Source: CAZCWX01 sp964502465 (lineage in GTDB: Bacteria > Desulfobacterota > Binatia > Bin18). From it: a stretch of 16,252 nt of DNA. The position numbers were made by a program, and so were the translations under genes. The stretch lies in NCBI GenBank assembly GCA_964502465.1, contig CAZCWX010000634.1:1-16252 (forward strand), written 5' to 3'. Each line of letters opens with the position of its first letter. Within the stretch, counting starts at the first letter, position 1. Shown here one piece after another: positions 1 through 7,342 of the stretch. The notes beneath the pieces were generated by a model. That model was given only the letters and a program-made list of their open reading frames with translations. It did no database searches and was not told the origin of the DNA.

Positions 1-8
1 GAACTACG

Positions 9-155
9 GGACAAAACTCTCATGGCACGTCGTAAGGTCAAGGGGTCATTGCGAGCGCAGCGAAGCAATCTTTGCCCGCACACAGAGATTGCTTCGTCGC
101 CGCTGGCTCCTCGCAATGACAGGTTCTTCAAGCTTCGTCCAATGCTTTTGTCTCA
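9..155. mobile_element. MITE-like palindromic element, copy A
   Basis: A non-coding element of about 147 bp built from nested inverted repeats. The 11-mer GTCATTGCGAG (45-55) is perfectly inverted at 110-120, and CGAAGCAATCT (61-71) is perfectly inverted at 86-96. Outer arms carry ACAAAA near 11-16 and its complement TTTTGT near 146-151. A second copy with the same layout and similar arms lies at 10580-10727, so this is a dispersed repeat. It has no coding capacity of its own. It ends a few bases before the stop codon of the TonB receptor gene, so transcripts of that gene would run into the hairpin. The exact ends and any target-site duplication are not resolved. Confidence 0.7.
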
Positions 156-160
156 CGGTC

Positions 161-2299
161 CTAAAACTCATACGTCATCTGCAGCCCGCCATAGAGGTTA
201 AAGGTCGGAGCAGGTTCGAAGAAACGGCCGCCAAGGGCGTTGAGACGCACGATGCCATTGTATTTTTCATTGGTGATGTTGTTGAAGCCAATAAACGGCG
301 AGATGCGCCCGCGACCAAGCGTCCATTCATACCCCATGCGCAGGTTCAGCACGGTGTAGGCGTCATTCTTTTCCGTGTTGGCGTCGTTCACGAAGAAGTC
401 ATCAACAAAGTACATGTTGAAGGCACTGTAGAAGCCGGATGGGTGGGAATAGAACAGTTCAGTAAACAATTGGTGAGGCGGAATCCCCGGTTCGTCATTG
501 CCGTCGAAACGACCAGCCGGAGTGAGGTAGCGGTCAAATGTCGCGTCGAGATAGGTATACGAGAGCGTCCACTGTAATCGATCAGTGAGAGGGAGATTGA
601 AGTACACTTCAGTGCCTTTCCGCTCGGAACGGCCAGCATTGCGAAAGAACGTTCGACCAGAAGCCCCTTCAAACTGGACGAGTTCGTCATCGATCACGAT
701 CCAAAACAACGCAACATCGTAATTCAGGCGTTCCCAGAGCACGCCGCGCGTGCCAATTTCGTAGTTGATCGCCTTTTGCGGCCCGAGGTCAGAATTAAAT
801 CCGCCCCCTTCGGTGGGGTTTGCTAGCTCCGTCGTTGTTGGGACCTGAAAGGCAGTTGAGACATTGCCATACAGGTGCCATGTCGGGAGCGGGCTATAGA
901 GAATACCCCCCATAGGGCTGAGTTGGTCAAAAGTGCGGGCTCCTGAGTCGTCGCCGTCAGACAGAAAGCGATCGTCTACCGTGAAGCGCACATTGTCATA
1001 GCGAAGCCCTGCAGTGAGGAGCAGATTGTCAAGCAGTGCGAACTCATTCTGCACAAATGGCCCAACGCTTCTTACATCTTCGTCTTGATGCAGACGGAGC
1101 GCGCCACGCTGGCCGTTGTTATTATTGAACCGCCGGCGGTTATCGTTTTGATACTCTGTGTCAATACCCAGCATCAGGCGGTTGGGAAAGCTCGCAATGA
1201 GCGTGTCGTAGGTATATTTAATCCCGCCACCAATACCAAAGCGGTCGAACTTGACGATGCCGGCTCCGAGATTGGGAAGGATCGGGAGCTTGTTGTCAAA
1301 CTGGCGAAATAACGAATACTGCATCACGGTAATCTCGTGGCCAGGCAAGAACTGGTTGCGGTAGACGAACCCCATCTTGCCCTGGGTAATCCGTTCGCCT
1401 GCGTCGAGCTGCACGTTGAGGTCACGAGCCTGGCGGCGGTTTTGCTCCACTTGCGCGCGCGTCAACGCGCCCGGGTCCTCAATCAGTGGCGAGTCGAGGA
1501 AACTGAGCAGCATGGTTACATCAGAGCGTGGATCGATAGTGTACCGTAACTTGCCGGTAAACAGGACGTTCTGCTCGCGACTGTGATCCCGATAGCCGTT
1601 AAGGGAGAGGTACGAGGTATTGAACAAGAAATTGAGATTGCCAACTTGTCCACCGGTTTTCGCCTGGTATTTCTGCAGGCCATAGTACCCGCCCATCAGA
1701 CGGGTTTCGAGGAAGGGGGTTGGTGGTCCGTCTTCGGTGACGATATTGATCACCCCACCTGATGAATTGCCGTACAACGAAGAGGCTGGTCCACGCAGGA
1801 CCTCGATCCGTTGGGTTGCGCCAAGGTCAATATTGTCCAACTGGGTTTGTCCATCAGGTTGGGTTTCAGGGATACCATCGACGAGGACTTTGATCTCGCG
1901 GACACCAAAAGCGGAGCGGGTACCGAAGCCGCGAATGGAGATGCGTTGGTTTTGGGCATAGTTATAGCTGTTTTGCACAAACACCCCAGGCACCCGATTC
2001 AATGACTCGTTGAAGCCGAGTGTCGGCTGACCAAGTTGAATGTCGGCTTGATCGACAACGCTGACTGCGGCTGGCACGTTCTCTACTGGCGTTTCGCTGC
2101 GGGTCGCGGTCACCACCACTGGCTCCAGCTTGATTGGCCCTTGCCTTGTTCCTGTTGGTTGTGATGCTGCCGGCTGTGGCGTTTCTGTCGCAACCTGCGG
2201 TTGCGAAGTTTGATTTTGGGCGAAAACCTGCCCGCACCACAACAGCACCAGAAAAAGAACCACCACGTTTTTACCCCTCCTGACCGCTGGCGTTTGCAT
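161..2299 (-). CDS. TonB-dependent outer-membrane receptor, YncD/PqqU-like
   Basis: A 712-residue TonB-dependent transporter, the usual length for the family. It has a Sec signal peptide (residues 1-27, ending VFA), a Gln/Pro/Thr-rich linker, a TonB-box-like EPVVVTATR (59-67), a plug domain (about 70-190) and a 22-strand-type beta-barrel ending in the aromatic residue Phe, as expected for BAM-dependent assembly. In the plug, NYAQNQRISIRGFG, VDGIP..QPDGQ, NIDL, EVLRGP and SLYGNSSGGV follow closely what I remember of E. coli YncD, now PqqU, which imports pyrroloquinoline quinone; the barrel start PGALT and the end NALGGRFFEP also fit. The start is an ATG preceded by GAGGGAG. With PQQ enzymes about 3 kb away, PQQ uptake is an attractive inference, but iron chelates or other ligands remain possible. 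Confidence 0.9.
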   Translation of the reverse strand: MQTPAVRRGKNVVVLFLVLLWCGQVFAQNQTSQPQVATETPQPAASQPTGTRQGPIKLEPVVVTATRSETPVENVPAAVSVVDQADIQLGQPTLGFNESLNRVPGVFVQNSYNYAQNQRISIRGFGTRSAFGVREIKVLVDGIPETQPDGQTQLDNIDLGATQRIEVLRGPASSLYGNSSGGVINIVTEDGPPTPFLETRLMGGYYGLQKYQAKTGGQVGNLNFLFNTSYLSLNGYRDHSREQNVLFTGKLRYTIDPRSDVTMLLSFLDSPLIEDPGALTRAQVEQNRRQARDLNVQLDAGERITQGKMGFVYRNQFLPGHEITVMQYSLFRQFDNKLPILPNLGAGIVKFDRFGIGGGIKYTYDTLIASFPNRLMLGIDTEYQNDNRRRFNNNNGQRGALRLHQDEDVRSVGPFVQNEFALLDNLLLTAGLRYDNVRFTVDDRFLSDGDDSGARTFDQLSPMGGILYSPLPTWHLYGNVSTAFQVPTTTELANPTEGGGFNSDLGPQKAINYEIGTRGVLWERLNYDVALFWIVIDDELVQFEGASGRTFFRNAGRSERKGTEVYFNLPLTDRLQWTLSYTYLDATFDRYLTPAGRFDGNDEPGIPPHQLFTELFYSHPSGFYSAFNMYFVDDFFVNDANTEKNDAYTVLNLRMGYEWTLGRGRISPFIGFNNITNEKYNGIVRLNALGGRFFEPAPTFNLYGGLQMTYEF

Positions 2300-2329
2300 A
2301 GTCTCCCTCGGCGATCGTCTGGGGTTCTC

Positions 2330-2357
2330 TTTATGAAGAATCCTGACGAAGAGTCAA
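2330..2357 (-). promoter_or_regulatory. Candidate sigma-70 promoter of the TonB receptor gene
   Basis: Read on the minus strand, TTGACT (2352-2357) is followed after 16 bp by CATAAA (2330-2335), about 30 bp upstream of the receptor ATG. The match to the -35 box is good (5 of 6) and to the -10 box moderate (4 of 6). No Fur-box-like palindrome was recognised around it. Confidence 0.45.
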
Positions 2358-2419
2358 GGACGAACGAACTTGACTGGTGCTGGAGAGCGCTGCATTGTAC
2401 GGAAACGGAGCAGCAAACA

Positions 2420-2770
2420 ATGAATATTCAGGTTTTTGGTGTGAACACGTGTGCGGATACCCGCAAGGCCCAGCGTTTTTTCAAGGAACGTGGCATCCGC
2501 TTTCAGTTTGTAGATTTGACGCAAAAAGGACTGTCTAAAGGAGAACTGCGTTCAGTGGCAGCGCGGGTGCCGCTCGAGCAGTTGCTTGACCGCACCAGTG
2601 CACGGTTTGTGGCAAAAGGGCTGACACACGCCTGGTTGGACGCTAACAAAATGGAATCGCTGCTTTTGGCAGATCCCTTACTCTTGCGGACGCCGATCGT
2701 GCGCAACGGTAAAGAGGCTACGGTCGGGTATTGTCCAGAGGTGTGGCGGGCGTGGCAGGACCGCCGTTAG
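2420..2770 (+). CDS. ArsC/Spx-family thioredoxin-fold protein (arsenate reductase-like)
   Basis: A 116-residue protein, normal length for the ArsC/Spx/YffB family. The N-terminus begins a thioredoxin-like strand followed by NTCADTRKA (9-17), in which Cys11 is the only cysteine of the usual CXXC position (CADT). Near the C-terminus, LLRTPIVRNGK (88-98) matches the family RPI-V motif with its conserved Arg. Cys105 is a second, distant cysteine that could act as resolving residue. The reading frame is open further upstream to 2201, but that part overlaps the divergent receptor gene; the ATG at 2420 begins the conserved fold. A weak promoter (TTGACT at 2370, poor -10 near 2393) lies upstream. The substrate is unknown: arsenate, or a redox/glutathione role as for YffB. 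It is not part of an ars operon here. Confidence 0.85.
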   Translation: MNIQVFGVNTCADTRKAQRFFKERGIRFQFVDLTQKGLSKGELRSVAARVPLEQLLDRTSARFVAKGLTHAWLDANKMESLLLADPLLLRTPIVRNGKEATVGYCPEVWRAWQDRR

Positions 2771-2776
2771 CAATCA

Positions 2777-2820
2777 GCGATCAGCTATCAAAACTATAGG
2801 CCACAGGCTATAGGCTAAAG
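2777..2820. repeat. Heptamer-periodic repeat tract 1
   Basis: Degenerate 7-bp units starting with GC: GCGATCA, GCTATCA, then after a 9-base interruption GCCACAG, GCTATAG, GCTAAAG. The second part can also fold (CTATAG..CC with GGCTATAG). It lies just after the ArsC-like gene and belongs to the same unit family as the tracts at 2873 and 3701. Confidence 0.6.
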
Positions 2821-2826
2821 GGAGAA

Positions 2827-2868
2827 GGACAAAACCTCTGTAGCCCGGAGCCTAAGCTATGTAGTCTA
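2827..2868. repeat. Possible solo left end of the MITE-like element
   Basis: The bases GGACAAAACCT followed by CCGGAG and TAAGCT resemble, with small gaps, the left arm of MITE copy B (GGAACAAAACCT, CCGGAG, TCAAGCT at 10580-10615). The central hairpin is absent. This would be a decayed or partial copy sitting between two heptamer tracts; the match is short and could be chance. Confidence 0.3.
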
Positions 2869-2872
2869 TTTT

Positions 2873-2904
2873 GCTGAAAGCTGATGGCTAAGAGCTAACC
2901 GCTG
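2873..2904. repeat. Heptamer-periodic repeat tract 2
   Basis: Four consecutive 7-bp units GCTGAAA, GCTGATG, GCTAAGA, GCTAACC followed by GCTG, in strict 7-bp register. It ends five bases before the stop codon of the lactonase-like gene, on its 3' side. Confidence 0.65.
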
Positions 2905-2909
2905 TCTCC

Positions 2910-3680
2910 TCATGCCAGCGGCTCGGGTGCGTGGGGAATTTCCTTCCACTGTTGGGGATCGTGGCCGTAAATGATCGTTGCTCCTTGCTTATCGCGCAAG
3001 TCGCGTAATTTCCCGAGAGAACGCCGCATTTCCGCTTCGTCAAACGAGATCGACGGCAGAATGTCCTGGTCCATGGTGGTTTTGGTGTAGCACGCGTCGC
3101 CGGTGATGACGACCTCAGCTCCCTTGGTGACACGAATACGCAGCGATTGATGTCCCGGCGTATGGCCGTAGGTAGGGAAGAGCACTAAACTCCCATCGCC
3201 GAAAATGTCGTGCTCGCCGGTGACTGCCTGATAATTAAGCTTGTGGTCATAGTCCTTTGGGTCAAAGAACGCTTTCTTGCGTAGTGCTGGATCTTTGGAG
3301 GCATCGAGTTCCGGCTTCTGCACCAGAAAGGTAGATTGAGGAAAGAACTCATTGCCTCCAGCATGATCGAAATGGAAATGCGAGTTGATGACGTAGGTGA
3401 TATCGTTCGGCGTCAAGTTAAATTTGGCTAACTGCGCGACGATCTCTTCTCCGGGTTTCGAGCGTGGCACGAACACTTTAGCAACTTCACCAAGCCGTCC
3501 CTCGGCATCGTGGATTGCTTGACAGTGGATGCCAGTATCAAACACCACGTTCCCTTTCGGATGGGTAATCAAGTAGCTTGGTACCGGAATAATGAATTGT
3601 TCGCCCTTTGCTAAATTGGGGAAAAACAGCTTGCTGTCGAATTCGAGAAATCCACACGGCATGGAAAACACCTGAAGCAT
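2910..3680 (-). CDS. Metallo-beta-lactamase-fold hydrolase, N-acyl-homoserine-lactone lactonase type
   Basis: A 256-residue protein close to the size of Bacillus AiiA (250). It has the full dinuclear zinc site of the lactonase group: H101, H103, D105, H106 in SHFHFDHAGG, H177 in GHTPGH, D195 in GDACY and H240 in YGHD, plus Tyr198, which matches the AiiA active-site tyrosine. It is expected to open lactone rings, possibly quorum-sensing AHLs; related members cleave other lactones or esters. No signal peptide is seen, so it is cytoplasmic. The start is the ATG at 3680 with a strong AAGGAGG five or six bases upstream; the longer frame to 3755 would run through a heptamer repeat and has no such site. 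It is a single gene, divergent from the CHRD gene, with 7-bp repeats on both sides. No luxI/luxR is visible nearby. Confidence 0.88.
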   Translation of the reverse strand: MLQVFSMPCGFLEFDSKLFFPNLAKGEQFIIPVPSYLITHPKGNVVFDTGIHCQAIHDAEGRLGEVAKVFVPRSKPGEEIVAQLAKFNLTPNDITYVINSHFHFDHAGGNEFFPQSTFLVQKPELDASKDPALRKKAFFDPKDYDHKLNYQAVTGEHDIFGDGSLVLFPTYGHTPGHQSLRIRVTKGAEVVITGDACYTKTTMDQDILPSISFDEAEMRRSLGKLRDLRDKQGATIIYGHDPQQWKEIPHAPEPLA

Positions 3681-3700
3681 TATTCCCTCCTTAGGTTTTT

Positions 3701-3731
3701 GCTGAAGGCTGATAGCGAAAAGCTCATTGCC
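3701..3731. repeat. Heptamer-periodic repeat tract 3
   Basis: Units GCTGAAG, GCTGATA, GCGAAAA, GCTCATT, then GCC, in 7-bp register. It is the same unit family as the tract at 2873-2904, in the same orientation on the plus strand. It lies immediately upstream of the ribosome-binding site of the lactonase-like gene. Confidence 0.6.
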
Positions 3732-3802
3732 TACAATGGCAGGAATCGCTGGCAAGGTCCAGCGTTGCCTCTTTACGGTCCACTTTCCTGTCGGGAGCCC
3801 CT

Positions 3803-3834
3803 CCTAGAGGAGTACGAAAAAACCTCCTTCTAGG
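3803..3834. other. Imperfect hairpin in the divergent spacer
   Basis: CCTAGAGGAG (3803-3812) pairs with CTCCTTCTAGG (3824-3834) with one bulged base and an A-rich loop. It has no T-run directly after it on either strand, so it is not a standard terminator; it could be an upstream regulatory structure or a small palindromic repeat. Confidence 0.35.
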
Positions 3835-3836
3835 TG

Positions 3837-3862
3837 TTGCATTTTTGCTTCTGTTGTATAAA
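3837..3862 (+). promoter_or_regulatory. Weak candidate promoter of the CHRD gene
   Basis: A good -10-like TATAAA (3857-3862) lies about 90 bp upstream of the CHRD start codon. The best -35-like hexamer, TTGCAT (3837-3842), is only 14 bp away, which is short. This is the only promoter-like signal seen between the two divergent genes in this direction. Confidence 0.25.
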
Positions 3863-3949
3863 ACCTGCAGCCTTGTTGGTGCTCGCGTTATCAGAAACCC
3901 AGCCTCACTGACAGTCTGGAGAGTCAGCGAGGGAAGGAAGGAGGAAGAT

Positions 3950-4954
3950 ATGAAGAATCGTGTCTTATTGGCAGGAGGCGTACTGTGCGCCTTCTTCATG
4001 ACTGCTGCGCCAGCACGTGCAGTGATTCAGGCCAATCTAGAGAATCCCACCAGTGGCCCGGCTTCTGGTGTTGGTCTGGTCTCTGGATGGGCGTTTGCTG
4101 AGGACGGGGCGCAAATAACAGTCAGGCCTCGTATCGACGGTGTGACTCAGGACGACATTATCGTTCCATGCTGCGGCCCTCGGCAGGACGTTGTCAACAC
4201 TCTGGGACCGGGAACCCCATTGAATACCGGGTTTAGTGGGGGACAAAACCGCGCAGAGCTGTCTGCTGGACCGCATACCATTGGAGTCGAGATTAGCGCT
4301 CCAGGGAATGACACCGTGATCATTGATCGCTCGGTTCGTGTGGTGAAGCCCGGTGGTGCGTCGTTCATTACCAGTTTTGACCTCTCCGGCGCTACGGCTG
4401 CGGTTGAAGGAGACTCAATTGTCGTCAGCGGCGTCCAGGTAGGGGCGGCGAGCGGCGAGGTCGAAGATGATGTTGATATCCAGTACAATCTGGCTTCTCA
4501 ATCGCCAGATATTACCGATTCTCTCGTCTCGCAAGCAGGCACGTCTTTTATCGCAAACCTGACCGGAGATCAAGAAAACCCGCCGGTGACGACTGAGGCT
4601 ACTGGTGAAGCCACCCTGACCCTGAATGCCGACAATACCCTCACCTACGAGGTCAGAGCCAGAGGCTTCTCGGGCCCTCTTCTCTCGGTTCCTCCTGGTG
4701 CGGACCCGACATCATCTGCCCACATTCATAGTGCTCCGGCTGGGCAGAATGGCGGTATCATCCTTTTTCTTGAACCCCCAGTCCCTCCTGGTCCAGATGA
4801 GTTTGTGTGGACTGGGACTACCGCTGCCTTGACCCCCGAACAATTGGACGCGCTGTTCAATGCCGGGCTGTATGTCAACATTCACACCGAACCGAACATG
4901 GGGGGAGAAATTCGTGGACAGATTGTTGCTGCCTCGGTAAATGGAGCCCCATGA
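3950..4954 (+). CDS. Exported CHRD-domain protein with N-terminal CC-motif domain
   Basis: A 334-residue protein with a Sec signal peptide (1-24, ending ARA). Residues 25-135 form a beta-rich domain with SGWAFA (45-50), an adjacent cysteine pair in VPCCGPRQDV (72-81) and LSAGPHTIGV (104-113); I have the impression of similar domains in other environmental exported proteins but cannot name a family. Residues about 198-326 are a CHRD domain: LTGDQENPPV (204-213), HIH (258-260), NIHT (310-313) and GGEIRGQI (318-325). CHRD was first described in chordin and occurs in bacterial secreted proteins; its biochemical role is unknown. The start is an ATG with GGAAGGAGGAAG upstream; the longer frame to 3845 lacks a signal peptide at its front. 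It is a single gene followed by a terminator, and likely periplasmic or secreted. Confidence 0.85.
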   Translation: MKNRVLLAGGVLCAFFMTAAPARAVIQANLENPTSGPASGVGLVSGWAFAEDGAQITVRPRIDGVTQDDIIVPCCGPRQDVVNTLGPGTPLNTGFSGGQNRAELSAGPHTIGVEISAPGNDTVIIDRSVRVVKPGGASFITSFDLSGATAAVEGDSIVVSGVQVGAASGEVEDDVDIQYNLASQSPDITDSLVSQAGTSFIANLTGDQENPPVTTEATGEATLTLNADNTLTYEVRARGFSGPLLSVPPGADPTSSAHIHSAPAGQNGGIILFLEPPVPPGPDEFVWTGTTAALTPEQLDALFNAGLYVNIHTEPNMGGEIRGQIVAASVNGAP

Positions 4955-5043
4955 GTCGATCCCACACGAACTACCTTTGTGGAAGGTGGAATCGGGGGAG
5001 GGTGTCGGCAGTTTGCTGATAATGAAGCGCTTTGCCACAGCGC

Positions 5044-5087
5044 CGGGCAGACCTCTCCCCCGAGCGGTCTGCCCGTTTCTTGCTTTT
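5044..5087 (+). terminator. Intrinsic terminator after the CHRD gene
   Basis: A perfect 10-bp stem, CGGGCAGACC (5044-5053) with GGTCTGCCCG (5066-5075), a 12-base loop, then TTTCTTGCTTTTT. It lies 90 bp after the CHRD stop codon and insulates the quinoprotein genes downstream. Confidence 0.85.
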
Positions 5088-5574
5088 TCGGTACCAGTGC
5101 AATCGGAGAGGAGGGGTGCTTTGGCTGCGGGCCGAATAATGAGGCGGCTGGAGTGTGTGTGAATACCTGCGCTCCATAACAACGGAGATGTTGTGACCTG
5201 ATAGGCAAGCCCCTTCGCCATTGCTTTGTTCGCTCCTCGATTTCCCCTTCGACACGTTCAGGGTACGCTCAGGGTGAACGGCTCTCTGCCACGTGCCGAC
5301 TTCCGTTCGTGCTAAGTCCTTCGACTTTGCTCAGGATAAACTGCGCCCTGAGGGCAAAGTCGAAGCATGAACCGCATTGTCCACAACTCAAATAGGAAAT
5401 CCATAACATCTGGCGTACATCTTCCTTTTTGCTCTTAGGATTTTCCTTCTCTCCTCCCCATCTGCTGTTTCTGTCAATCACAACGCTGAGGCCCTTCTCT
5501 TGATCCCGTGCGCAAAAGTCAGTAGGTTGCGACACGCAGCGTGCGGATCTTGTTCAGTTAAGGAGGGGGAACGT
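5088..5574. other. Long intergenic region upstream of the quinoprotein genes
   Basis: About 490 bp without a credible gene; open frames here have no ribosome-binding site and no family features. It contains the REP-like palindrome at 5245-5365. The last 200 bp are pyrimidine-rich and lead into the strong AAGGAGGGGG at 5560-5569 of the first dehydrogenase gene. The best promoter-like pair is TTGATC with TAGGTT 17 bp further on (about 5500-5530), which is weak. No sigma-54 site with correct GG/GC spacing was found. Transcription of the quinoprotein operon must start here. Confidence 0.5.
5245..5365. repeat. REP-like palindromic repeat (CTTCGAC/GTCGAAG type)
   Basis: The right unit is CTTCGACTTTGCTCAGG (5319-5335), inverted as CCTGAGGGCAAAGTCGAAG (5347-5365) with a two-base bulge and an 11-base loop. 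The left unit (5245-5281) starts CCCTTCGACACGTTCAGGG and ends in CTCAGGGTGAACGG, a related sequence in the same orientation. CTTCGACA..CTCAGG..GAACGG repeats are widespread intergenic palindromes in bacterial genomes. Function unknown; it could modulate mRNA stability or be a small mobile palindrome. Confidence 0.65.
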
Positions 5575-7296
5575 ATGTGTGATGATTGGCTCCAGCGACT
5601 TGCTTTCGCCCTGGTCGCTCTTGTCCTTGCACTTCCACCAACCGTGCATGGTGCGAGCAGCACACAGGATGGCAAGAAACAATACGATCTGCAGCCGGTC
5701 ACCCAGGAACGATTGCTCAAAGGGACAGACGATCCCTCCGCCTGGCTCATGTATGGTGGCAGCTATGCGGGTTGGCGGTTTAGTCCGCTTACCGATATCA
5801 ACCGGAACAATGTCAAAAAACTTCAGGCTGCCTGGGTTTTCCAAACTGGCGTTCCTGGTCAATTGACGGCTTCACCGATCGTTGCCGATGGGATACTGTA
5901 TTTGACCGCTTCCTACAATCACCTCTTTGCACTGGATGCGGTCACTGGTGAAATGCTCTGGAAGTATGATCATCCCCTCCCTGACGATGCGCGTATTTGT
6001 TGCGGGCCAACGAACCGGGGGGTGGCAATCGCCGAGGACAAGGTTTTCATGGCAACGCTGGACGCACGGATTGTTGCGCTCGATCGCAAAACCGGTGCAG
6101 TGGTATGGAACACGCAAATCGATAAATATGAGAAAGGCTACAGCGCAACGGTGGCACCCCTCGTGGTGAAAGATAAGGTCATTGTTGGTATTTCTGGCGG
6201 CGAATACGGCATTCGCGGCTATCTTGATGCGTATGATATCAAAACCGGTGCACGCAAGTGGCGACGCTACACCATTCCCGGTGAAGGGGAAAAAGGGGTG
6301 GAAACCTGGACTGGTGATTCGTGGAAGAATGGCGGTGGCCCGACTTGGGTGACAGGTTCTTACGATCCAGAACAGAACCTTCTCTTCTGGGGGACAGGAA
6401 ATCCTTCGCCGGACTGGAATGGAGATGTGCGGAAAGGGGATAACCTTTACACGGACTCGGTGCTCGCGCTTGACCCTGAGACTGGAGAGATCAAATGGTA
6501 CTTCCAGTTCACGCCGCATGATGTGTGGGACTACGACGGCAACACCGACCTCTTCCTGGTTGACGTCGAACGGAGTGGCCAGATGGTGAAGGCGCTGGCA
6601 CAGCCAAATCGGAACGGATACGTTTACGTGCTTGACCGGTCTACGGGCAAGTTTCTCCATGGTACGCAGTATGTGGATCAGCTCAACTGGTCGAAAGGGC
6701 TGGATGAGAACGGCCGACCAATCGTCAATCCCCAGTTTGTGCCAACGCCCGAGCCGACCGAATTCATCTGTCCTGGTGCCGCTGGTGGCAAGAATGGTTC
6801 CTACACCGCGGCGTACAGTCCTGTTTCGCAGATGATGTATGTGCCGGTGATTGAAAGTTGTATGCAGCTTAAGAAGGCGGCGGCCACGTTTATCCAGGGG
6901 ATCCCCTACTGGGCCGGTGGTCCGGGCGCGACACAAGGCGACGACCAATCGTCTTACGGCCATCTCTCGGCTATTGATCCGGCCACTGGCGCGATCAAGT
7001 GGCGCTACACCGATGCGTATCCCTTGTTTGGTGGAACGCTTGCGACAGGTGGCGGCTTAGTCTTCTCTGGTAACCAGGATGGCTATGCGCTGGCTTTTGA
7101 CGATACCACAGGTGAGCTGTTGTGGAAATTTCAGACCGGCTCAGCTGTGCGTGGGCAACCGGCGACCTATAAAATCGCAGATCGACAGTATGTTGCCATT
7201 CCCAGTGGGGGAGGAGGGTTGACAGTAACCTTTGTGGGAGAGCATCCCTTGACAACGAAGGGGAGTGCGTTGGTCGTTTTTGCTTTACCCAAGTGA
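5575..7296 (+). CDS. PQQ-dependent alcohol dehydrogenase 1 (quinoprotein, predicted lanthanide type)
   Basis: A 573-residue periplasmic eight-bladed quinoprotein with a signal peptide (1-26). Family features: vicinal Cys142-Cys143 in ICCGP (the disulfide ring over PQQ); metal ligands Glu210 in GGEYGIRGY and Asn276 in TGNPSPDW; catalytic Asp319 in TPHDVWDYD; and a cysteine pair 399/429 matching the second disulfide of methanol dehydrogenase. Asp321, two residues after the catalytic Asp, gives the DYD signature of lanthanide enzymes (XoxF, PedH/ExaF); calcium MxaF has Ala there. The C-terminal blade (GGTLATGGGLVFSGN, residues 486-500) is typical. There is no fused cytochrome, so electrons go to a separate cytochrome. 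The start ATG follows AAGGAGGGGG; an upstream in-frame start at 5500 is not supported. Substrate unknown. It is first of a five-gene plus-strand cluster and a close paralogue of the next gene. Confidence 0.93.
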   Translation: MCDDWLQRLAFALVALVLALPPTVHGASSTQDGKKQYDLQPVTQERLLKGTDDPSAWLMYGGSYAGWRFSPLTDINRNNVKKLQAAWVFQTGVPGQLTASPIVADGILYLTASYNHLFALDAVTGEMLWKYDHPLPDDARICCGPTNRGVAIAEDKVFMATLDARIVALDRKTGAVVWNTQIDKYEKGYSATVAPLVVKDKVIVGISGGEYGIRGYLDAYDIKTGARKWRRYTIPGEGEKGVETWTGDSWKNGGGPTWVTGSYDPEQNLLFWGTGNPSPDWNGDVRKGDNLYTDSVLALDPETGEIKWYFQFTPHDVWDYDGNTDLFLVDVERSGQMVKALAQPNRNGYVYVLDRSTGKFLHGTQYVDQLNWSKGLDENGRPIVNPQFVPTPEPTEFICPGAAGGKNGSYTAAYSPVSQMMYVPVIESCMQLKKAAATFIQGIPYWAGGPGATQGDDQSSYGHLSAIDPATGAIKWRYTDAYPLFGGTLATGGGLVFSGNQDGYALAFDDTTGELLWKFQTGSAVRGQPATYKIADRQYVAIPSGGGGLTVTFVGEHPLTTKGSALVVFALPK

Positions 7297-7342
7297 ATTC
7301 AGCATTTATGAGAGTAGAATAGGATGCGATCCGCTTTGGATC

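Noticed and set aside
2201..2419. N-terminal extension of the ArsC-like protein
   Set aside because: It overlaps the divergent receptor gene and both promoters; the conserved fold begins at the ATG at 2420.
3681..3755. Longer start for the lactonase-like protein
   Set aside because: It would translate a heptamer repeat and the ribosome-binding site itself; ATG 3680 has AAGGAGG at good spacing.
4955..5270. Several 70-170-residue open frames on both strands after the CHRD gene
   Set aside because: They cross the intrinsic terminator, lack ribosome-binding sites and show compositional shadows of each other only.
5400..5430. Sigma-54 promoter (TGGC ... TTGC)
   Set aside because: The GG and GC elements are about 17 bases apart instead of 10.
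5872..6963. 363-residue minus-strand open frame opposite dehydrogenase 1
   Set aside because: It is the antisense shadow of a highly conserved quinoprotein gene, has no ribosome-binding site and resembles no family; the analogous frame at 8348-8908 is opposite dehydrogenase 2.
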